A stretch of 64,000 bases of DNA. Source: Phalacrocorax aristotelis (lineage: Eukaryota; Chordata; Aves; Suliformes; Phalacrocoracidae). Location of the stretch: NCBI RefSeq assembly GCF_949628215.1, contig NC_134311.1, positions 22,134,582 to 22,198,581 on the forward strand, given 5' to 3'. The notes beneath the pieces were generated by a model. That model had not been told where the DNA came from, did no database searches, and worked only from the letters and a program-made list of their open reading frames with translations. Positions 48,201 through 59,800 of the stretch are shown here, piece after piece. Position numbers and translations under genes: made by a program. Every line of letters starts with the position of its first letter. Position 1 is the first letter of the stretch.

Positions 48201-49425
48201 ACCTGAAGTACACTGAGGAAGGGGAAAGGTTTTATATCAGTTAGAAATACGGAAGCCTGATTTAATACTGCATTGATCATTTATCTAATGGAAGTTCAAA
48301 GGAAGCATTGTTTTACCTTACCATGTCCCTTTCCTGTGCTTATTTGGATTACTGCCCTGTAATATGTACTTTCTAGTAACAAGAAAACTTACCCTAATCT
48401 CCACAAACAGTCTGGCAATAGATAAATAATTTGGAAGGATGATCTATGGATTGTTCAGTAAGGTGTGATACTGAAGATATATAATTCTTTTATTTTATGA
48501 GACGATATTTTGTATTATGCCAGGTGTTTTTTTCTCCCATATTTTAGTTATACTGTAATTTGCATTCATTACCTCACACAGTTATTAACTATGTGACACT
48601 TAAATCTCAGTAAATATCAAATGAGAAGACAACATGCACGTGAGCAGAGCAAAAATGCATACAAAATACACTAGCAAGGTTTAAATAATCTAAAGTATGA
48701 ATACACAACAAAATATTTGACTGGTTTTAATTAGTTTATGATTTTTCTTTAGTTTTAAAAATAAATGTACATCTAACTTACTTTCCTGACTTCATGGTTA
48801 ATAACACAGTTTTATGATCTGTACATTGTACACATAAATATATATGTGTATACCTATGCGCATGTGTGTCCAAGTGTGTTTGAACATGCACGCATCTCTT
48901 CTGATCTGTGTGTATATGTATATATTCTTTTTAAAAAAAAAAAAAAGTTTTTTCTAACATGACAATGACATTGAATTTAAGTAAATGTCAATATATGTAG
49001 ATATAAAAATTATTTGGAAAACATAATTAATTTTTGCTGCTTATACAGCAACATTTCAGAGGAAGAAAGTGGAAGAGCTGAAACCACACTCTGTTTAATG
49101 CTCCTTATTTGGATTTTCCTCCACTCTTCATTGTAGCCAAAATCTAGAGAGAACATTTGTGCAGAAGAGAGAGAACAGCACTTCTTGAATGAGCAGATAT
49201 TTTAGTTTTTTCCCACTCTGGCTTGCTGGTGATCAGGTGGTATCTTGAGCAAAGACCTGGCTTGGGATGAGTGAGCCATTGAGTGGAGATAATTTCATTT
49301 CAGTGTAGGAATGAAGAAGAGATTCCCCCCCCGCCTTTTTTTTTTTTCCTTTGTTGGAATGTCACAGTAAGTCAGTAAGGAGTTAATTTCCAGTGAATAC
49401 TAGAGAGGAGCTCCTCTGTGGTATA
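48201..49425. other. Intronic AT-rich stretch with TG/TA simple sequence
   Basis: Contains TATATGTG/TGTG-rich simple sequence at about 48820-48925 followed by an A run to 48946, and a C run plus T run at 49326-49348. No gene recognised. Confidence 0.55.
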
Positions 49426-49429
49426 TCGT

Positions 49430-49740
49430 GCAAGGTTTACTGTCTGTCACTGCCCCTCTTTCATGCTCCTGTGGGTACAGAAATGATTGGAGACAGAGTG
49501 GGGAGTGGGCACCTGGCTCAGTGCTGCAGCCCTGTGACAGCCTAGTGCATCACCCACCACCAGCAGCTCCTTCATGGTCCTCTGCTGTTCGCGGCACGCA
49601 TTGCTCCGGGGAGCACAGCAGAGGCAGTGCTGGTCAAAATCTGGCCTTCTAGAAATTTCTCTCCAAAGCCAAGCCCTCCTCCCTCCCGACGAGGGGGAAC
49701 ACCCCCAGGTGACAGTGTCAGGGTCACTGTAAAAGTGCCA
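49430..49740. promoter_or_regulatory. GC-elevated, CpG-retaining intronic block
   Basis: GC rises to about 60 per cent across roughly 49490-49630, with several CpGs (ttcgcggcacgc, ctccgggg, cccgacgagg) and E-box-like caggtg near 49707. The surrounding intron is far more AT-rich. A 74-codon open frame crosses it without a known domain. It could be an enhancer, a lncRNA exon or a degraded repeat. Confidence 0.3.
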
Positions 49741-49759
49741 GCTGACATAGTGATAAAAT

Positions 49760-51935
49760 GTGGGTGATGGCAGTGGTCAGTCACGTAATTGTGTTTCATC
49801 ATGGTTAGTTTTTAATAGTCTTAGATTTGATGGCCGAAACCTGTGTGCTGCATTGAAAATGACAGCTAACCAGTTTTGTGAAACTCTAAGAGTGTAGCTC
49901 TCTGACAGCTGTGCATGTTTTTTATCCTCTGTCCAACTCTCAGCAAAGTCAAACCCAAAACACTGGGAAAGAAGCATCCATGAAGCAATGAGGAAAGGGA
50001 GTGGTTCAGCATTTTTTTGTGATAAGATGTAAAAAGTAATAGCTCAGCAATTTAAGGGGTTGTTTTGCTTTCTACCTAGATTTGTTAGTATGACTTTGTT
50101 ACAAAGACTGTCTTTGAATACTGAAGCTAGTTCATGCATTTCTTACACTGTTTAGGCTTTCAAGGCCTCATTTATTGGAAATTATGGAAATATCAATGAG
50201 GCAGTGTTTACTAGCCTGTCTGAAATGGGTATTGTAACCTCTGAACCTAAAAGAAAAAAATAGGTTATACGTCCCAATGCTATTGTGTTCAGCAGAAATT
50301 CTCTGTATATTATATTATCTTTGTATGTTCAGAAATGGGAGAATCTAATAACAGTATCATAATGAAACAAAAAACCCCTCTGAAAGCCTTTATAGTTGGC
50401 ACAAAATGCTACAATTTTTTTCCCCAAGTGAAAAGTGTCTAAACATGTTGTTTCTCTCTATAAAAAATTACAGTGCTGTGCAGCAGTTTGTACTCTTATC
50501 AATCTGTCTATTTAAGCCTAAAAATAAAAGAGAGTATAATTTAGGCCTGTGTTTTGAACAGAAGTGTTTTTTTTCGTTTATGTTGCCATCCTTTTAAGTG
50601 TTACCTATCCTTTACTCTCACCTTCCTTACTGGTCACATTAATTTTTTTTATTTGTTATTTTGCTCTTAGTCATGTTTTTTTCACTTTATTTTTTCTTTT
50701 GGCAATAATAAATTGGATTTCTTACTGTAATCTTCTGAGATGTTCAACTTGGTCATCTTTTTTAATTGGCTTTTGAGTGTGGAAATAAGGGAAAAGTAGA
50801 ATAGAGGCTAGTTTCACATGCAAATATTTTGTTGTCTAGAAAGTTATGTGCAAAAGGAATAAATAAAAACTTTTCTGTTAAAAAGAATGTTTCTTGTGGT
50901 TGTTCAAGATTAGCTGTGGTTGACTGTTTGCTGACAGAAAGCTGTTTCGCCAGTGATTCAGCATGATTCTGAATCTCCCAGCTGTACTTCTTGTTGAGGT
51001 TATTCGGAGTGGTAACTCCAAAAATTGTTACTGTTATTACTGCTGGTTTTTCTAGGCAGTTCAGGCTGGCATCTCGGCTGCTTGCCAGTTTTGGCTTCAT
51101 TCCACTCAGGAATTATTCGCTTCATTCCTACTTGAACCTGCCACTCCTGCAGCTCATGTTTGTAACAGAGATGGACAGATCAAAGGAGTCAGAGCCCCAG
51201 GAAGAGGGAAGTAGGGCAGTCCTCATTGGCACAAAAGGCAATTAATTTTAATTGTTAGGGTTATTATTTCTTTAATATAGGAGAGCTTTAGTAATGGAAA
51301 TTGTGTGAATTAAGTAAGTATTCTCAATGATAAATCATGACGGTTTAAGAATAATAGTTTTTTGTGTGTAGACTTGGAGCCCTATCCCAATCCTGAAAAC
51401 AGTATGAGCAAGGCTGCTGGCATCCTACCGAGTGAACAGGAGGACTCAGGCTAGTAGGTGCCATGCTGAACACTGTGAGTTGTTGTCACAGGGCTGAGTC
51501 CACAGAAAATACCAGAGGCAAGCATGCCTGTAATGTATGTGCCAAGTGCTTGAAGGACCTGCTGTGAAGGAACAAGGCTTTCTCCAAAACTGTTTTAATA
51601 ACTGTTTTAGATTAACACCAAACAAAGAAAGGTACTTGGTTTTGCAATGATTTGTCCCAGATGCTATTGTGCATAGGTCTGCAGTCTACATTTTCAGTGG
51701 AGTGAATGTTTTGGTCAGAGACAAAACCAGAAATGGATAGTAAGGAGGAAGAGCTGCATCCTTTGGAAGAAGATGGGGATCCTTGCCTTTAATTAGCAGG
51801 CCTTCTCTTCTCTCCAGTAAGTGACATGATCAGTTTCCTTTATAACTGTGTCTTTGTTGTTTGAGTAGTAGTAGAAGTAATCCAGTCATTGCCCTTCTTC
51901 AGTCATTCTGCATCCCAAGGTGGATAGCAGTTGTG
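49760..51935. other. Intronic stretch without genes
   Basis: AT-rich unique sequence with T-rich patches (for example 50640-50700). Open frames on both strands lack recognisable domains. Confidence 0.55.
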
Positions 51936-51943
51936 CTGCTTCT

Positions 51944-52017
51944 CTTTACTGCCACGCTGTGGAAAAAGAAGCCTGGCTTGGATGCTGTACTGTGATTTCC
52001 ACAGCATGGCAGTAAAG
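51944..52017. other. 74-nt near-perfect stem-loop, candidate microRNA precursor or MITE
   Basis: The 22-base arm 51944-51965 (begins ctttactgccacg) is the reverse complement of 51996-52017 (ends catggcagtaaag) with a single C/A mismatch, around a 30-nt loop that itself contains aagcc/ggctt. A further gctgc/gcagc pairing may extend the base. Arm length and total size are within the range of animal pre-miRNA hairpins, and the hairpin sits in an intron of a gene expressed in brain. A small foldback transposon is the main alternative. I do not recognise the mature sequence as a known miRNA. Confidence 0.55.
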
Positions 52018-53315
52018 CAAAACATTGCAGCTTTATTTCACTCACAAGCAGAGTTGGGTTTTTTTTGTTGGGTTTATAGTTCGGTTTTGTTTTAGAGTTG
52101 GTGTTTTTTTTTTCCTGTTCCCACTCACATTGAGCAGCCAGTGGACACATCCTCACAGTTTTTGTCTGGGGTAGGGATTGATGTGCTAATCTCCTCCCAT
52201 ACTGTGGCACTGTGTTGACTGATAAAATCACTATAGAAAGAAATGGATTTTAAATACAGTAATGTGCTCCTGAATTAACCACGTAGATGTGAATTTAACC
52301 ATCAGCACTATATTTGGGAGTCCATCTGGGTAAGAGTGGTGTGGAGAGTCACGTTTCAGAGCCTGGGACTGAAAGGCATGACATGGCAAGGGGTACCTGC
52401 CAAGGGAGGAGAGTCTGGTGCTGTGCAGTGCATGGGATGGCTCAGCCATGGGTCAGAAATCTCCTGTGAGGAAAAGTCTGTCGGGGGGGGGTGAATGTAC
52501 TCAGACATGGTCTACGTGGAGTGAGCCATTTTTGATTCTTGAGCCTTGGGCTCTTGCCAGATTTAGCTTTTGGTGAACAGCCGGACAGATTTACTGATTG
52601 GCACTTGGGAAGTAAAACACTGAGTGTTAGCTGTTTCATTTTAAGTGTCTGATCCACTGCATCTATACTGTAGGTGTAACTCGTCAGGCAATGAGCAGTG
52701 TTTGCCAACCACAGTGGCAAACACGCCAGATACTTTGTTCAGTGAAGAAAGGTAGTGCTAATGTCTGCTTTGGCTGCTCTGCTGCTCTTTCCTGCACCAT
52801 TTTTTGAGTTATTCAGGAATTTTTGTCTTATTCCTGCCCATCTTCTATTTCCCCTTCCTCCATTTCTCCCTTACCTTCCAACCAGCGATGAATCTGAAGC
52901 ATACAGGAGTCAGGATTGTGGGAAGTCTTAGCCCTCCTAGTCAGTCAGTCCCCCCCTTTTCAGGAGGGTAAGCAATGCAGGAAACGTTTAGCAGGTCAAG
53001 CCTGCTCTAGGTTACTGCCATTTAAAGGCCATTCATGTGCACATGAAAAATTGTTGTTTCTCTCACTACCTTGAAACTTCTTTCAGTGACACTTGCTAAT
53101 ATTTCTTTCTTTTTTATTAATTTAATGTAGACAAGGAATAATCGATGCCTTTAGTGTAACTACAAATGGGCACAGCTGTCTAGAAAAATTCTAATTTGCT
53201 TTGTCACAAGACAAAGACCTGTCTTTTCAGGTTTCAGCCTCTACAGCCTCAGCTGCCTGTGAACATCTGCAATAATAAATACTATTTATTATATACAATA
53301 AAAACAATGATAAGA
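52018..53315. other. Intronic stretch without genes
   Basis: T/G-rich patches at 52053-52118 and a G9 run at 52483-52491. The rest is unique sequence with no recognised feature. Confidence 0.55.
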
Positions 53316-53320
53316 CAACT

Positions 53321-53395
53321 GTGGGTTTTTTGTTGTTTTGTTTTGTTGTGTGAGGGGTTTTTTTGGGTTTTAGTTGATTGGGGTTTGGGTTTGTT
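53321..53395 (+). repeat. G/T-only strand-asymmetric stretch with G-quadruplex potential
   Basis: Almost no A or C occurs on the + strand. Four G runs at 53354-53357, 53365-53367, 53380-53383 and 53387-53389 are separated by 7, 12 and 3 bases, compatible with a two-to-three-tetrad quadruplex in DNA or nascent RNA. Confidence 0.6.
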
Positions 53396-53399
53396 GGTG

Positions 53400-56300
53400 A
53401 TAGGGATAGTTCAGTGGCTTAGCTCTCATCCTGGTTGTTTGGACTCTGTCAATCAAGGCTTTATTAAATGTGTGGCAGAGTGCTGCTTTGAACATTGCAC
53501 CTTATGACGGTGAATGGATTCATATAAATATGTGTACTAAAAAGACTGAGAGGGCATGGTGTTGTCCTGTATGAGTATATAGAAAATGCTGGTCCCTTTT
53601 CCCAGAGGTTATTAGGCGTCACCTTAGAGTGGTAGTTAAAAAAAAACAAACATCTAGATCATTTAGAATTACTCCTGCACCATAAAAATAACAGTAGGAA
53701 TGGTAGTTACTGCAAGAAGAACCCATAACTTGCTGTGGAAAACAGTCTTTTCTATTAGGTGTATTCTTAGCAAGGAAAAATACCTTTCCTGCCTAAAGTC
53801 ATTAAGGGTGTTATGGTGGGATTATGAGTTAGTTAACATTCTCAAGAAATTGGAAGCTAGGTGAATAAAATGCAGTCATTAGCTCTAAGTACATTTTCTG
53901 TTGTTCATTGCAAAGGACATGAAAGTAAAACATTCACAAAAAGTCTTTCTAACCTTTTTTCACCCTTCATAAACTAGATGCTTTTTGTTTTCTGCTTGTT
54001 TTTTTTTTTTTACTTAAAAAATTTATTTTTGGGGACTGAACTGAAAGGCATTATCATTTGTTTCAAAAGAGATGAGAATATATTTAATCACAGACACTAA
54101 CAAAGAGGAACAGCCTCTGACAGGGGTCCCAGGTAGCTTAATGCTGGGTATATTGGATTTAGACCTTCTTGCAAGTGCCACTGAAGGACAAATCATCATC
54201 TTTTTGTTTTGTTCATATGACTTGTGGACGTGCTCACAGCAAACTGAGAGCCTACTTTTAGGTGACTGCTAGACTGCAGAAAGGCATTTTCTTACAGTAT
54301 TGCCTTTGTTAGCATCACCTGTTGAGGCACTTAATGCAATAATATACTGGCAAACTAGGACCAAAGCACATAATTACACAGAAAATGTGGACTGTGAAAG
54401 GCACATGCCTGCTACTAAGCTATCTCTGATTCATTCACCCAGCAGGGAAAGTCAAACCATTTGAACAGTTAAAGGAAAATCATTCTTGATTGCATCTGTC
54501 AGCTTTGGCCAGGCACTTGTGTTTTGTTTTTCTGTGATTGCACTTAAAACTTTTTATGCTCTTTTGCCTCTAAATATGTTGATCACCCATGGAGTCATAC
54601 CACCTTTTCTGATGTATTTCTTGTTAAAAGGAGTAGAAAGAGTGAAGGGGACTTGTTTGGCTCTTGTATAATTTAGTTTCTATGCAATTCTGATTTGCCT
54701 GGAAATTTGAAATCCAGATATTTGCCATTTCACGTATGGCTTCATAGGTGGAAAAAGCATGGAGGGAGAAAAAAGAGGCAGAGAAAGGTGCAGAATAAAA
54801 ATGGGAAGAGGCAGTACTGTCTTTGGAGGGACTGGGGATTGTCAGCTGTTCAGTGGTTTGGAACAAGCAGCCTGTTCTTTGTCCCATTCATTCATCCCTT
54901 CTGTCTCCTTTCCTATTATCTGTGACTTTGGTGTTCATCCTGCCCTAAAATTACCTGAGCTGATATGAAATGAAGGTGAAGACTGTGGTAAGGGATGAGG
55001 GGCTGATATCCCCAGGAGTACCGATTTAGCTATTAGTTAACAATAGCTATTGAACTTGTTCTCCTTCAGAGCATTACGTGGAGTATTTCAGGATTAAGTG
55101 GGGAGATAGTAATGAGAAGATGTGAAAGGGAAGAATTCCTCCAGGGGATGAAATTGTCTGTTTTATCTTTTGTATTTTTGATACCATGTATGCATTACTT
55201 ACTGTATGTTGAAGTTAAAACTCAAACTACTACTGACATTTTTTTTTTCCTTTTTTTTTCCCCCTGAATAAGCAACACCTTATGTACATGGTAATGTGCC
55301 TTGTTAGCAGCTTTTGTTTTGGTATTTAGAGTGGGAGGTGGATGAGGGAGTACAAGGAAAGTTTGATCCAGCACCAGGACTGCCATTCACAAAACTAAAG
55401 TGGAGCATACAAAACTAAAGTTTTATGTCTCCTGTTCCAGGTTGCAGCTCACTTAATAATTAAAACTGATGTTCTAAATTTGCAATTTTACAGCATGTTA
55501 TGATACATGGGTGAGAGAAAAGTTAGTTTTTTCTTAGATAAGTGGCTCTACCAGTTGTTCTTACTTCTATGACCAGGTTGACTCTCGTACAGATTATATT
55601 ACATTCTCATGCCTTCTGTCTGGAGAAGAGGTGTCAGTGTTGCATGCTTGCTCACTTGCTTTTGCTTGTGCATACACACATACACATGCTTACTTTCTCT
55701 CATAATATCCATAAGGCAGTTAAGGGCGGGAAGGAGAAGAATATAAACAGAAAAACCACATCCTGACAGCTGCCTCCAGTTAGTCCTGTTTTTCCCTCAG
55801 ACTTTTAAATCTTACAGTGGCTCCTAATTTGTCCCACATGAGCCTTCTCCCACTGGGGCTGTTTTCTGTTTCCTTTTTGCTTTCATTTGAGCCAAAGTAA
55901 ACTGTTAACAAAGAATAAACCAATTCAGGCAGCTGTCAATGGACCATCAGCTTTCAGGTGTCTCAGACAGGAAGAAGAAGGCATATTATTTTGAAGGTAA
56001 GAAGGGAAAGTGGGACTGAAACCTGATGCCTGTGTGGACCAGAAAAGTATTTCCAGGTCAAGTCGCCTTAAGACAATGCGGTCAGTTTGTCCAGGAGATA
56101 AATTCTGGGGCCACTGATTTTGTTTTGTTAATATGTGTACAAACCTCTTCACATAAAAAGCCTTTCATATTGAAAATACATAGGGTGCACCACTCAAGGG
56201 AAAAAATCACAATATTTTACTAATAATTCATGAGATCTCAAGACCCTTTTCACAGGGACCTGTTGGAGTATGCAAAAATTGCAGCTGCCAGATATGGTGA

Positions 56301-56870
56301 TGCTGCATTTGTTTGCTGATTTTTAAGATGAGGTTTCTTACAAAGTGTGTGTATGTCTTTCCTTTGGCATAAAAGAGTGTCTAGAAGCAGGGGAGATAAC
56401 CCACCCTTCTCTTAGAGATGTATAGGGCATGTCAGAGCAGCTTTCTCCTGCCTGTCCAGTTAGGTTAATCTCTTCTAAGTACAAATTGCTTATCATGCCT
56501 GTAAAACTCAACAAAGTCATTTATCACATCACTTGAAAACTTCTCTAGTCTACCTTTAGAAGGATCTAAAGGATTCCCATGGCATTTCCTCAACAAAAAA
56601 GCCCCAACCCGAAACAAGAATTGATGCCAAAATAATACATTTATATTGAGGTCTCTAAAATAAATGGCATTGCAGCTAGTTACCTGCAGGTCATTATTGG
56701 CTCTGCCTTACAGTATTAAAGTAAAACCTATCTTACCAGCTATCTAGGTCTGTTTGTGAAAACCTATCACTATGTTACTGAAGCTCTGCTTCCACTGAAA
56801 TTTGGAGGTATGTCTACATAGACTTCCTGTCATTTCCTAGCTTTGCTGGCTTGGGTTTTTCTCTTTTCCC
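53400..56870. other. Intronic stretch without genes
   Basis: AT-rich unique sequence. An 8-bp hairpin (tagctatt/aatagcta, 7-nt loop) is at 55027-55049, and a short duplicated string (acaaaactaaagt) at about 55390 and 55409. No exon or transposon recognised. Confidence 0.55.
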
Positions 56871-56876
56871 CTTGGC

Positions 56877-56891
56877 GGGGGGGGGAGGGGG
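56877..56891 (+). repeat. G9-A-G5 tract
   Basis: Nine Gs (56877-56885), one A and five Gs (56887-56891) on the sense strand, a compact quadruplex-capable run. Confidence 0.8.
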
Positions 56892-56899
56892 AAAGATAA

Positions 56900-59800
56900 G
56901 AGGTGAGTGGAGACAGGGAAGGAGGACTAATTAAGAATTTTTCCATCTCATCTACAGTTTGTATGAGAACAATTTTTAGAAAGATGATTCCTGCTAAAAT
57001 GATATATGGTGCAGTTGTGTAATGCAGCTCTCAGAGTTCAGTGTAGTGTTCTGCAGATTCTCCCATTTTTCAAAAAAATTTGATCTGTTAGAAGACAGTG
57101 AGCTGTGTTTCTTAATTTTGCTTTCATAGTTTTCCATTATGTTGAAATAACTAGTACTTAAGCCATTCTCTAATTATAAAGAATAATGCAATTGGCTTTG
57201 AATGACTAATGCTTTCTCAAGCAAATAGTCCTGTTGGCTTCATCTGAACTTCAGGGAGAAGTGGGATCCAAGGGAAACTCAGGCTTCTGAAGGGTAATAC
57301 AAGCTCTAGTCATTGCAGTAGTCCTGTAGAAAAGCAACATTGTGAGAGCTATCTGGCCCATGGATGTGTTTGCCAGGAACAGTTAGATCTGCTGGAAGTG
57401 AGGAGAGAAGTGGATGGCAGAGATCAGTCAGGGCTTGTGAGAGGGATCAGGCAGGTTAGAGGAAGCTTGGGGTCAGGACAGCTCCAGGAAGACTTTTGGA
57501 GGGAGGGTTGGAGCTTGGCTGTAGCCACTGTTGGGAACAGATAGGCGGAGGCAAGCTTAAATGAACACTGAATTTCAGAGAAGGAAAGCAGTAGAGCCTG
57601 TAGGTGGCATAAGGTGCCTCATATGTGTTTTTTCATGAAATTGCAGGGCTGCCTAGTGAAATGTCAGAGAAACATAGAGGTCTGTGCATGTGATGACTGC
57701 TGCTGAGATGCTAGTGGGAGGTTGAGCTTAGGGGCAAATACAGGTGTCTTCTGGGGTGGGGGCGTGTAGGTATGCTATCTGTATCCTGCTCACTGTTAAC
57801 AGTACCAATTTTTAATTTTACTCTGCCTTTTTAAACAAGGAATTTGGGCTTTTTCTATTTGGAGTCACTGGTAAAGCTAATGCATTTCATAGCATTTGCT
57901 CTGAGTATTTTTGTTACCAGGTTGCCATGACATCTATCTGTGTAAATTTTTATCTAAGTAAAAATACCTTCAATTCCTCCCTGCCCTCCCAATATTTTGC
58001 AACTGTCTCAGTGTTTGTTTTGGTAAAGTACAGCAGTGGGGTTTTGGCAAAGTACAGCAGTAGCATTACTTTTTTTTCTCTTCCCAAAATTATGTAAATG
58101 GAAGAGAAGTTCCTGTGCAGTTTCGTACTAGGTAACAGTGTGTATATACACACATTCTGATTATTCTTACTTTTAACATTCTGTTGAGACATAAACTCAG
58201 TCCACACCTTAACAGAAACACAGGAATCTCCAGTTTTCTGCTGCTTGAGCAGTTGTAAATATATATGTGTCTCCTTATGCCCTAGAAAAATTTTTGTTTA
58301 ACATTGATTGAAATGGATTTTATTATGCCTGATACGTATCTCGTGGACAAGCAACAAGGGAGCTTTAGGGCCAGAGTTGCTCTCCCTGAAGTTTTGGTTT
58401 CATTTTATCCCTTTCACTTAACCTAAGTGCTGGACTGTTTTTAATTTCTGCCATTTTATTGTCAAAATTGAGTGTCTGTGTATCCTCTGATTTGATTTTG
58501 TGCTTTGGAGAGAGGATATGGCATATCCTTCCAGTGAGCCTGTACACCTAGAAAAACTCAGTTCTGGGGAAAAAAAAACAGAACACAGGAGTTAGATGGC
58601 TAAGCTGAAAAAGTATTTCTGTTGGAGGTTTATCTCCAAGTGAAAAAGTTATGTTGTGAACTATATGTTAATTTCCCTAATTATAGTTTTTGCTGAAGAG
58701 TTAAAGGAAATGTGAGTGAGAGGGAGGGAGGCAGAACTGGCAAGGGGGCTGGGAAGGAGGAGAGGTGTCCTCTGCAGGAATTGGGAGCTGGAGTAGAAAT
58801 AAGGAGGCTGACATGAATGACTATTGTTGCCAGAGAAAGCAGCACGCGCACCACATAAGCAAAAAATGTGTGTACACAAATGTGTATGTTTATGCTACTG
58901 TGAAGGGGTGGTTTATACTTATACTATGACAGGGGTAGGTGTTGATGAAATAAGTATCAACGATGCACAGTTTATGGCATTTTTATCGCTGGCACCACTA
59001 TTTGCCCAACTGGATGCAGCAACACATGCTTGTCTCCAGCAAAACATTCCTTTCATCTCCAGCTAATGCTGTTTAATGGGCTTGGATAAGGACTGTGTAA
59101 ACAGAAGCAGAAGCTGCGTGGTTTGTGTGTGTGTGTATGTATGTGTATGTATTTAGCTTCACTGTTTTTCTCTCACTTGGTGAAACAGCAATTAGAAAAA
59201 TGTCTTCTGGAATGGAGGAAGGGTCTTGTGTGGCTGTCATCTCTCACCTGTTTTTACATGCTTTTACTTCAGCTGCATCATTACCTTCTCTTGAGTTGCC
59301 TTAGAAGTAAACCCAGCACTGCTGGAATAAGAGGAATAAATCAGTTGTATCTCTGCATATTTGCCAATTTCTATGCTAAAGCATGGGAAAAGAGAAGAGG
59401 ATCAGGTACAGATCCTGTCAGATGATTTTTGAGAAGATGAATGTGAAGCACCTAGTTGGGAATCAGATCTTTTGCTCCGTTGATTTCCCGTCCCCTGAAC
59501 TATCTTAACGTTTTTACAAATAAAATACAGTCTGGGCTCCATTCTTGACATGGCAGAAGCTTAATAAGAAAACAGAATATTTGCTGAGAACTTTGCTCTG
59601 AATTTGTTCTTTACATTTTTCTAAGATGGTATTTATCCCCCACCCCATCTACTCCCCCCATGCCAATCCTTCCCTCCAGCAGAAAGAACAAAAATGGCCC
59701 TGCTCCCCAAGTTCTTAAAAAGCCTCCTCCTGCCCCCTGCTCTGTTTTGTACCCTAAGCTCTATGAGGGGAAGTCAGTCCAGTGATGAAGATAATGTGTC

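Noticed and set aside
21592..50825. Scattered POU octamers (atgcaaat/atttgcat), for example near 21594, 31541, 38316, 45288 and 50820
   Set aside because: The count is about what AT-rich sequence of this length gives by chance and the sites are not clustered.
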